64,000 nucleotides of DNA from Corythucha ciliata. Lineage: Eukaryota > Arthropoda > Insecta > Hemiptera > Tingidae. The notes beneath the pieces are model-generated. The model ran no database searches, was not told where the DNA came from, and saw only the letters and a program-made list of their open reading frames with translations. The DNA is taken from the NCBI GenBank assembly GCA_038030265.1, contig CM075939.1, positions 41,211,253 through 41,275,252 of the forward strand, in the 5' to 3' direction. How positions within the stretch are numbered: position 1 is the stretch's first letter; each line of letters opens with the position of its first letter. The translations under genes were made by a program, and so were the position numbers. Positions 55,986 through 64,000 of this stretch are shown one piece after another.

Positions 55986-56110
55986 TATACAGGGTGTTCA
56001 AAAAATAGGCGGCAATATTTCGCCTGGTGATTCTGCACGACAAATGGGCCAAAATGACACCTATTGACCACAGCTCGATTCCGTGATTTTATCGCCCGTG
56101 AATCCAATCG
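55986..56110 (+). mobile_element. CAGGGTG-class element fragment
   Basis: Starts tatatacagggtgttcaaaa and matches the minus strand of 17,390-17,510 block by block. The right part is missing, the array following directly. Confidence 0.6.
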
Positions 56111-56129
56111 CCACTGATTGCCGTTCATT

Positions 56130-57530
56130 ACGGTATTTTAGCAGCGAATTAGCACTTTTTTTCAATAAATTCGAGCTGAAAATTAGCGCTTATCCACAGT
56201 TTTAGCCGTGAATTAGCAGGTTTTTTCACTTATTTAGCCATGACTTGACGCTTTTCCTCAATTTTGAGGCCCGAGGTGGCTTCTGAAGTTGCCTTCTGAA
56301 ACAGAGAATTGGCGTACTTCAATTTCAGCCCCATCCATTCGCTCGAACTGTTTTGTGCAAACGGGTTTGAACCAGCAAATTTGTGCTTCATTGGGGGGGG
56401 GGGGGGGCAAACCCGTTTGAAGAAAAGTTCAAGCGTGTGGACGGGGCTTTGAACACAAATTTAAATTTGTTCTATTATAGCCGGGAATTAGCGCTTTTTC
56501 TCAATTATAGCAGCAGAGTTTTTATCCTATGAATTAGCGGGGTTTCTAGATTTTTAGCAGCAAATTAGCATATTTTCTCAATTAGAGCTAACAAATAAGC
56601 GTTTTTAAAAATATTGTGCCACGTTATTAGTGATTTTCCAAAATTAACCGCAAATTTGCAGTTTTTTTTTTTTTAATCTTAGCTCTGCATAAACAATTCC
56701 TTTTCACTTATAGCTATGGATAAGCGATTTTCGTGAATTAGCGGTTTTTTCACCGATAGCCATGAATTGGCGCTTTTCCTCAAATTTACCTGAAAAGTAG
56801 CTATTTTTTTCTTCAATTTTTGCAACAAATTGGCGTTTTTCTCAGTTCATAGCAGCGAATTAGCACTTTATCTCAATTTGACCTTTAAAAAAGCTAGAAA
56901 ATTAGCGTTTCTCTTAATTTTAGCCGCGCTAATTAGTGGATATCCAAAATTAGCGGTTTTTTTAACACTCTAGCCCTGCATTAACAGTTTTTTATTCACT
57001 TTAAGCAATGGATTAGTGCTTTACCTCCGTTTTAGCTCAGAATTAGAGGGTTGTTTCCCCTATAGACATGAATTGGCGCTTTTTCGCAATTTTGGCCACA
57101 AATAAATAATGACCTTCAAAATCCTCGAATTGGCGTATTTCCAATAATGAAATTGTTCAATATTTCAGCCGCGAATTAGAGTTTAAACTACACTTTATCC
57201 GCGACTTAGTGATTTTCTTAAATTTCAGTCGCAAATTAGTGATTTTTCCCAATTTTAGCTGCTTAACTATTTATTTATTTATTTATTTTTTTCATTTCAT
57301 GTAGCAGCGAATTTTGCACTTTTGTTGTCATTTTGAACTGAAAATTAGTGTTTCTCTTAATTTCGGCGCTCTATTTAGCGATCTTTCAAAATAATCCGCA
57401 AATTAGCCGGAGTTTTTACATTTATTTTGGACAGGTCACTTTTAGTTTAGCTTTGGATTAGCGCTTTTTCTCACTTTTAGCCACAAATAAGTTCCCTTCA
57501 GATGCCAAAAGTTGTCGTATTTTCAATTTC
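56130..57530 (+). repeat. Array family 1, direct orientation
   Basis: Degenerate units with several small interruptions (G run at 56,392-56,406; a ttta microsatellite at 57,270). Confidence 0.75.
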
Positions 57531-57639
57531 AAATACTTATTACTGACAATTTGAGCATAAGATTGAAAACCACTATTTATAGGACGAAATACGTATAGCA
57601 AAATACTCCCGTGGTGGGGTCCATAATCTCCTTATTTTC

Positions 57640-58060
57640 TATAGGAATTTCGAGCTTTTTTATATCTCCCGTCGCCTGATCTGTTCAATCAGGTTCAAAA
57701 ATGGTTGGGATACGAGAAGAGCCCATTGAAATTGGGATGTGTTCAATCACTGCAAGGACTCATTCCGAAAAAAATGCCTAATGATCCTGCTCCCTCCCTA
57801 CTCTTGAAGATGGTTTCCTGCGCCTGTAAGAAGAGTTGTACCAATGCACGTGGGTGCAGAAAAGCCGGCCTGAAGTGTTCTACGCTCTGCATTAATTGCA
57901 GTGGCGAGTCATGTGCATCGACTCGTGGATTTTGACTGTGTAGATATAGAAGACCCCACGGATATAGAAGGCGACGCGGAAGACATTTCGACATTTCTTA
58001 TAGACGACGTTACAAGTGTCAAGGAGACGCGTCTTCTGTCAGGCTCTTCCATGAGATAAA
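57640..58060 (+). pseudogene. Fragment of a CXC-type cysteine-rich invertebrate protein
   Basis: The frame through 57,705-57,935 reads QVQKWLGYEKSPLKLG, a PAPSLLLKMVSC segment and a cysteine cluster ACKKSCTNARGCRKAGLKC followed by CINCSGESC. This order (QxQxWLG, a 'P-AP--LL--I-C' stretch, then CXC-like cysteines) ends a family of uncharacterised proteins common in insect, spider and cnidarian genomes, often near mobile elements. A one-base shift near 57,915 leads into an acidic tail (DIEDPTDIEGDAEDIS) ending at a stop near 58,059. The N-terminal bulk is missing. Fragment or decayed exon. Confidence 0.55.
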
Positions 58061-58907
58061 GGGTGGATTGAAATATGTATATTTTTTTATTACTTTTGAC
58101 ATCCATGCTATCATTTAGTTGAAATAGTGCATTACTTTTCAGTTTTTAGTCCTAAAGTATTCGTTTATCAGACATTTTCAATCACAATTATGCCATTGCC
58201 GGATGAGCTACATGCGTTTGTGATCTACTTCCTATAGAGGACGAAATGCTGAAAACTAACTATACCTAATAGTCATCGAAACATTGGTGTTGTCCTGGTC
58301 TAATTTTGTGAGAACGACCGTTAAACGAATCCTACAGTCACGAATAACAAAATCCGATAACATTTATTACAGCCTACTACGAGTAATGGCCGCGTACCAA
58401 CTACACAATTAGGAACTACTTCTATCAACAATGCATATTGATCAATATGAAGTTACGGAGCTTCTTTGGCGACAGTTATCGTTTTGCCTTCTCTTTGTTG
58501 GAACGTTTAGCCTAAATCTGAAGGTCGTGTACCATTTTGACCACTAAAATGATTCCACGTGGTTACAGATGATGAAGACATGGAAACATCAACACCATTT
58601 GTCAATTTTGAAAAGTTATCGTATATTTGACGATCTCTATCTTAGATACTGTGATACCCCCAGATCCCGCTTTGGACTAGTTTTGTCGGAAATTTTATCT
58701 GCTTTGAAATGTTACATCGCAGTCACAGCCGAGAAATGGCTCCTTAAGCAAAAAAGGTGCCTAAACCCGAAAAAAAAATCCAAAAATTGCGCCGTCTTTC
58801 CCGAATTCAACGATGATCCCGAGGTTTTTCGAGGTCAACAATTTGAACACATCATACCTACACCACCCCCAACAACATGAAACAAAAAAATCATCTATCC
58901 TAATTAT
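58061..58907. other. No gene recognised
   Basis: AT-rich spacer. A 103-codon ORF at 58,569-58,880 has no recognisable motif; it may be a chance ORF or part of the decayed CXC-type gene. Confidence 0.35.
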
Positions 58908-59098
58908 TGCAACCTTCGACACCTTATTTTACTGGGCTAATTTGGTAATATGAATGGATAAATAAATAAATAAATATAAATAATTAAATAAATAATTTTT
59001 AAAAAATAAAAAAAAAATAAATCTTTGGAGAAAATCGAAATAAAAACGTTTATACAGTTCTTGGATCCATTTTATCAACGGAACATCGAAACCCGTTA
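58908..59098 (+). repeat. 5' LTR of the gypsy element
   Basis: The last ~75 bp (gagaaaatcgaaataaaa to gaaacccgtta) match the 3' LTR almost perfectly. The middle is expanded by a taaa/aaat microsatellite, and the first ~40 bp are diverged, so the start is an estimate. Confidence 0.65.
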
Positions 59099-59835
59099 TT
59101 TTGGTGACCCCGACACGAAAAAATCCGCGACATCAGCCCTTGGACGCTCATGGTTTTCTCAAGTGGACGCTCAATTCACTCTGGCAGGAATTACTCAAGA
59201 ATCATCTAAATATTCCTATCTCATTTCCCAACTCTATGAGAGATAACATCAACGAAATAGAAGATCTCATTGCAACACCTCCTCCGCATGACCCATACAC
59301 CACTCTTAAAAACGCTCTCATTGAACGTCTATCGGTGCCCGCCTCTCAACGCGTTCGCCAACTACTCTCCCAAAAGAAATTAGGAGACCGGAAACCCTCT
59401 CAATTTCTTCGGCATTTGAGATCTCTCGCAGGGACGACTCCTGTTCACGACAATCTCCTCCGATCACTGTGGATCCAACGACTTCCGCTCCCCATCCAAG
59501 CCATTCTCCTAACTCAGGTAGACTTGCCGCTTGATCGTCTTTCAATAACAGTCATCCATCAGCCCCTTCGTTCCCCGTCGTCAACGCTGTATCGCACACT
59601 GACTCCAGTCTCGCACAACAACTCGCAGAAATTCGTCAAGAACTGGCACAGCTCAAACTCCAAAAATGTGAACACTCTCGTTCCACGCGATCCCATTCTC
59701 GTCAACGACATTCGAGCCGTTCTCAAAATTCATCACCAGCTCCATCACGCTCGTTGTGCTGGTATCATCAACGCTGGGGTAAAAATGCCCTTAAGTGCTC
59801 CTCACCCTGTACATTCCTTGCAAAAAACGCCCTGG
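59025..59835 (+). pseudogene. Gypsy (Mag-type) gag
   Basis: WFSQVDAQFTLAGITQESSKYSYLISQL in one frame continues, after a frameshift near 59,240, as PYTTLKNALIERLSVPASQ, LGDRKPSQFLRHLRSL and LLTQVDLPLDRLS. After a second shift near 59,555 a SLAQQLAEIRQELAQLK coiled segment and the knuckle CWYHQRWGKNALKC follow, the CxxH type typical of Mag gags. Confidence 0.85.
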
Positions 59836-60100
59836 ACAGTCAGTATAGTAGCGGCAACCGACTGCCCGTCCAAAGGACACCGCCTTTTTCTCGTCGACCA
59901 CTTGTCAAAACAGCAATTCCTTCTCGACACAGGCTCCGACCTCTGCTGCTACCCTCGACGCCTTCTCCCAAGACATCGTCCTCGCTCCGATTTCGAGCTC
60001 CTCGCCGCGAATAATTCCACCATCCCCACGTACGGTACTCTTCGTCTCAGACCAGACTTCGGTCTTCGCCGTGACTTTTTGATGGAATTTTATTATCACC
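59836..60100 (+). pseudogene. Gypsy aspartic protease
   Basis: RLFLVDHLSKQQFLLDTGSDLCCYP contains the Asp-Thr-Gly active-site triad, followed by FELLAANNSTIPTYGT, as in Mag-type proteases. A frame change occurs after about 60,075. Confidence 0.85.
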
Positions 60101-60103
60101 GAC

Positions 60104-61070
60104 GTGGACACTCCGATCATCGATTCAGATTTTCTTGCCCACTTCTCTCTGCTTCCTGATTGTCGCAACACTCGTCTGATCGACTCAGTGACCGGTCTCT
60201 CAACACCTTGTCTTCCAGGACGAACAAGTCAATCGAGCGTCAAAACCCTCACTGATTCACTTCGTAGCAAGTCGCCTTTTCACGCTGTCCTCGCCGAATT
60301 GCCTCAACTCACCCAACCGTCTGGAACTCAACGCGTCGTTCGACATTCTAGCTTCCACTACATCAACACGACGCCTGGTCCCCCTCTATTCTCACGCCCC
60401 AGACGCCTTTCTCCTGAACAACTGAAAACAGCCAAGTCAGAATTCGACCTCATGCTTCGCGAAGGTATTATTCGCCGCTCCGACAGCCCTTGGTCTTCTC
60501 CCCTCTACATGGTCCCGAAAAAGGATTCTAGCTGGCGCCCTTGCGGCGATTATCGCGCCTTAAACGCCCGATCGGTACCCCGTGCGCCACATACATGATT
60601 TTAATCACCAGCTCCGTGGATGCTCCGTCTTCTCCGTCATCGATCTTGTCAAGGCGTATACTCAAATCCCAGTCAATCCATCCGCCATCCCAAAGACCGC
60701 CATCACGACGCCTTTCGGACTTTTCGAATTCCCTTTCACGAGTTTTGGCCTCCGAAATGCTGGCCAGACGTTCCAACGATTCATCGATGAAGTCCTCCAC
60801 GGCCTCGACGTTTGTTTCCCCTACGTCGACGACATCTTGGTATACTCCACCAACGCAGACACTCATCTCGCTCCTCTCCGCGCTGTATTCGACCGCCTAG
60901 CGAGCCACGGCCTCCTCGTCAACACCAACAAAAATGTCTTCGGTGTCAACACGATAACTTTTCTCGGATACGAAGTGTCAGCTAAAGGTATTCGTCCACC
61001 TCCAGAACGCGACGAAGCTCTCTTTCGCCAATCCACTAACAGCCAAAGGTCTCCGCCATTTTCTCGGTAT
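60104..61070 (+). pseudogene. Gypsy reverse transcriptase
   Basis: First frame (60,104-60,590): LIDSVTGLSTPC, FHYINTTPGPPLFSRPRRLSPEQ, EGIIRRSDSPWSSPLYMVPKKD and WRPCGDYRALNA. Second frame from 60,582: FSVIDLVKAYTQIPV, FTSFGLRNAGQTFQRFID, the catalytic YVDD box (FPYVDDILVYS) and FLGYEVSAKGI. The frame breaks near 60,580 and again near 61,030. Confidence 0.9.
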
Positions 61071-61600
61071 CATGAATTTTTACCGCCACTTTCTCCCCTC
61101 AGCTGCACAATTTCAAGCCCCTCTCCATTCCACTTTAACTGTTATTCGAGGAAAAAACAAAATAGCTTGGACCCCAACGTTGGAGGCAGCATTTCAATCG
61201 TGCAAAGATCACCTCACACAGGCCACCCTTCTCATTCACCCTGACCCAACAGCTACTCTCGCTCTTTTCACTGACACATCACAAATTGCGGTAGGAGCAT
61301 CTCTTCAACAACGCGTAGCTGATCAATGGGAACCTCTAGCTTTCTTCTCTCAGAAACTTACCCCTCGCCAGCAGCAATGGCCAGCGTTTTATAGAGAACT
61401 CCACGCTGTGTATGCTTCAATTCAACATTTTCACCACATCCTCGAACCACGTCCATTTACAGTTTTCACTGACCACAAGCCTCTAATTTACGCTTTTCGT
61501 CAACACAGAGACAAACTTCCTCCTATCCAAATCAATCAGCTGTCATTCATTTCCCAATTTACAACCACCGACATCCAACACGTCAGCGGTTCCGCCAACG
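61050..61600 (+). pseudogene. Gypsy RNase H
   Basis: MNFYRHFLPSAAQFQAPLH (connection), LALFTDTSQIAVGASLQQ (first Asp), LAFFSQKLTPRQQQWPAFYRELHA with the catalytic Glu, and FTVFTDHKPLIYAF with another Asp. It ends IQHVSGSANVVA and is then cut short by a deletion that removed the end of RNase H and the start of integrase. Confidence 0.9.
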
Positions 61601-62509
61601 TTGTGGCCCCGAATTCGTCAAAACTGTCGATCGTGGACGCAATCCTGCATTCCGTGTCAACGCGCCAAAATTTCTCGACACGTACGTTCTCCTACAGGTT
61701 TCATACCCCCACCTTCCGCACGCTTTGAACACATCTATGTCGACATAATTGGCCCTCTACCTCCTGCAGGCCCGTACCACTACTGCCTGACAGTCGTCGA
61801 CAGATTCACAAGATGGCCTGAGGTATGGCCACTGGAAGATGCGACTGCCAACAAAGTCGCTGAAGGGCTTCTTAATTGCTGGTTTTCTCGCTTTGGCTCA
61901 CCTCTTCGAATAACAACCGATCAAGGACGACAATTTGAATCCGACCTTTTCCACTCACTCGGATCAGTTTTTGGTGCTCACCGTCTACGCTCAACTCCTT
62001 ACCACCCGAGCTCTAACGGTTTAGTCGAGCGCTTTCACCGACACCTCAAGGCTGCCATCATATGCCACCCTTCTATGTCATGGCTACAAGCACTTCCCCT
62101 CGTCCTTCTCGGCCTCCGAAGCGTATTTCGTGAAGATCTCACAACTTCACCAGCAGAACTTGTTTACGGTCAACCCCTTCGACTTCCCGGTGAGCTGTTG
62201 CAACCCCGCACTCCTACCCATCCTGAAGATCCCTCGAATTTCGTCGTAAAACTACGTCGTCAGATGGAGGATCTTTGTCCAGTCCCCGCGTCAAACCACT
62301 CGTCAAAAAAACCATTTATTTTTCAAGACCTCGATACCTGTTCCCATGCATTCCTCCGTGCTGACCATACTTGCCGCAGTTTGCAACCACCCTACACGGG
62401 ACCGTATCCCATCGTGAAGAGAAGCTCCAAAATCTTCACCCTCCTCGTTAACAACAAGCACGTAACCGTCAACATCGACCGACTCAAACCTGCTTATATT
62501 TTACCATAG
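61601..62509 (+). pseudogene. Gypsy integrase
   Basis: Open for 302 codons. It starts inside the zinc-binding domain, keeping only the CIPC cysteine pair (the HH half is deleted). The catalytic Asp-Asp-Glu set is intact: FEHIYVDIIGPLP, ITTDQGRQFES and HPSSNGLVERFHR. The C-terminal part GPYPIVKRSSKIFTLLVN and VNIDRLKPAY is the usual GPY/F module. Best preserved domain of the element, but with no usable upstream frame. Confidence 0.9.
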
Positions 62510-62653
62510 AGATAAATTTTATCTCTATGTATTTTACCACCAGAGCCGCACGTTGCAACCATTTTGCCTCATCGCCCTCTCAATCCCTCATATCACACAT
62601 CACGACGTCAAGTCGCTTCCGAGAGACTTCCAGTCTCCCCGTAGGGGGCTATT

Positions 62654-62784
62654 TGTGGCGTCATCTTTTTGTTTTCTTTATTTTTGGTCATATGAATAAA
62701 TGAATAGTCTTTCGAGAAAATCGAAATAAAAAAGTTTATACAGTTCTTGGATCCATTTTATCAACGGAACATCGAAACCCGTTA
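62654..62784 (+). repeat. 3' LTR of the gypsy element
   Basis: 131 bp, starting tgtggcgtcatc just after the polypurine stretch and ending gaaacccgtta. Short LTRs are typical of Mag elements. Contains a weak AATAAA (gaataaatg). Confidence 0.8.
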
Positions 62785-62785
62785 A

Positions 62786-63144
62786 GGGGGAGTTGTACAT
62801 GTGTTTCCTCGACCCCCCCCCTCCAATCATACCTCGCTTACTCCGCGTTACGGAAATTACCGCCGTATTTCTGCACCAATCGTGGACTTCAAAGGCTCAT
62901 TTAAATCTTCAGGAAATTTTGCACAAACGTACGATCTTACTTTCCTAAATAAGTCATCGAAAGAATGTGAATTTTCAAGGTAAACGTTTGTGTGCGTTTT
63001 ACAGTTATTTTAGGGATGAAATATGAAAAAGGAAGATCATACGCTTGTGCGGAATTTCCTGAAGATTTAAATGAGCCCTTGAAGTCCACGAGTAGGCGAG
63101 GTAAGATTGGAGGGGGGTCGAGGAAACACATGTGCAACTCCCCC
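62786..63144. mobile_element. TTAA-flanked foldback MITE
   Basis: Perfectly flanked by TTAA (62,782-62,785 and 63,145-63,148). Long inverted repeats begin ggggg agttg-acatgtgtttcc (plus tcgaccccc) at both ends, and most of the element folds back. TTAA flanks suggest a piggyBac-type mechanism. It inserted at the very end of the gypsy 3' LTR. A related element is at 55,560-55,925. Confidence 0.8.
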
Positions 63145-63149
63145 TTAAT

Positions 63150-63374
63150 TCCATTGACTGATAAAATTGAGAAAGCTGCAACAGCGGGCCTATTTGCGGT
63201 TTCTGGAGGCATCGCGGTGGCGAAAAATTGAGAAAAAGTCAGAATTTGTCATTTTGTTGTCATTGGAAGCAGCTTCGTGGCTGAAATTGAGAGAAAGACG
63301 CTCGTGAGCTGTTGCTTTGGCCAAGTCCGCCGCTGAAATTGAGAATAAAATCCAATCTAGCTGTGGCTTGTAGG
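63150..63374 (-). repeat. Array family 1, reverse orientation
   Basis: Units of the gctgaaattgagaaaa type, interrupted at 63,375 by a hAT-like element end. Confidence 0.7.
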
Positions 63375-64000
63375 CAGGGGTGGGCAAGATACTTGAGTAT
63401 TTAAAATACTTTGTATTTTAAATACAAAATACGTATTTTGTAATTGTATTTAAATACTTTTGGAAAAGTATTTGTATTTCTGTATTTAAAATACATTTTT
63501 GAAAGTATTTTGGGCTTTGTATTTGAAATACATTTTCAAAAGTATTTTGTATTTCACACTCAACGAAAATACAAATACTCTTGACAATTATTGCGAAAAA
63601 CGACGCTAATTCAAGTTTAAACTGAACCAAAATGGCAAATTCACAACTCAAATGGAGAAAAATCGCCTATTAATAAAAAAAATAGAATAGATAATGTGCT
63701 AATTCGCTGCAAAATTATCAGAAAACGCTATCTCTCAGCTGAAATGAAGAAAAATCAAAAATTCGCGGCTAAAATTGAGAAAACGAAAATCTGTATAGCT
63801 TCTGAAAGAATCAAGGCTCAAACTGAGAAACAGCGCTAATCCGTAGAAAAAAATTGCTCACGCGGGCTAAACCCAAAAAAAACTACGCGGCTAGAATTGT
63901 AAAATATTAATTAGCGGGGCCAACTTTAAGAAAAACACTAATTTTCAACTCAAACTGAGAAAAAAGTGCCAATTGGCTGCTAAAAAATGGGTAAACTGCA
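63375..64000. mobile_element. Second copy of hAT-like element C (left end only)
   Basis: Starts caggggtgggcaagatactt. Its first ~210 bp are almost identical to the reverse complement of 13,676-13,470, and from 63,600 onward its array units follow the same order as the reverse complement of 13,140 downward. It runs off the window, so its right end and target duplication cannot be checked; the left 8-bp flank is cttgtagg. Confidence 0.85.

Larger units (their letters stand above)
58908..62784 (+). mobile_element. Ty3/gypsy retrotransposon, Mag-type, degenerate
   Basis: Short LTRs, a tggtgaccccgacacg primer-binding region at 59,102, gag, protease, RT, RNase H and integrase in gypsy order, and a gtagggggct polypurine stretch just before the 3' LTR. 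At least four frameshifts and a deletion between RNase H and integrase make it non-functional. No envelope ORF. The zinc knuckle and short LTRs point to the Mag lineage, common in arthropods. Confidence 0.9.

Noticed and set aside
58569..58880. 103-codon ORF upstream of the gypsy element as a host gene
   Set aside because: No domain recognised, no splice evidence; it might belong to the decayed CXC-type fragment, but this cannot be supported.

Overview
The window looks like euchromatic but repeat-choked animal DNA, most likely from an arthropod. The evidence is an insect-type fatty acyl-CoA reductase gene split by introns, C2H2 zinc-finger genes with TGEKP linkers, and a retroelement mix (non-LTR jockey/CR1-like, BEL/Pao, Mag-type Ty3/gypsy) usual in arthropods. 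There are no operons and no prokaryotic gene organisation. The species cannot be named from the sequence.

Layout. (1) 1-6.4 kb is almost entirely degenerate tandem arrays. (2) 7.2-26.7 kb, minus strand, holds four consecutive exons of a fatty acyl-CoA reductase (FAR). Exons 2 and 3 are separated by an intron of 18,393 bp packed with transposable elements: foldback elements, a 4.7-kb hAT-like element with 8-bp target duplications, a jockey-like insertion inside that, three palindromic MITEs, a foldback element with a tRNA-like centre, and about 9-10 kb of array. The 3' half of the gene lies left of the window. (3) 28.8-38.4 kb is mostly gene-free and carries several different minisatellite arrays, including a 14-bp satellite whose reading frames are artefactually open. 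(4) 38.9-48.4 kb is a run of dead transposons: a hAT transposase remnant, a non-LTR RT remnant, and a BEL/Pao element split by a 250-bp insertion. (5) 50.0-55.5 kb holds two tandemly duplicated intronless C2H2 zinc-finger genes on the minus strand, the shorter one lying between the arms of a ~1-kb inverted repeat. (6) 57.6-63.1 kb holds a cysteine-rich (CXC-like) gene fragment, a broken Mag-type gypsy element and a TTAA-flanked MITE. (7) From 63,375 to the end is the start of a second copy of the hAT-like element.

The dominant feature is array family 1, a degenerate ~30-bp unit (consensus around aattagcg + tttttctcaattttagc + cgcg) that covers roughly 30% of the window in both orientations. 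Where ends can be recognised, this array is the body of a large non-autonomous hAT-like element (CAGGGGTGGGCAA ends, 8-bp target duplication). The order of variant units is shared between copies, so the arrays spread as blocks. The only genes likely to be functional are the FAR gene and the two zinc-finger genes. All coordinates and alignments were read by eye, so boundaries are approximate except where target duplications or splice sites fix them.
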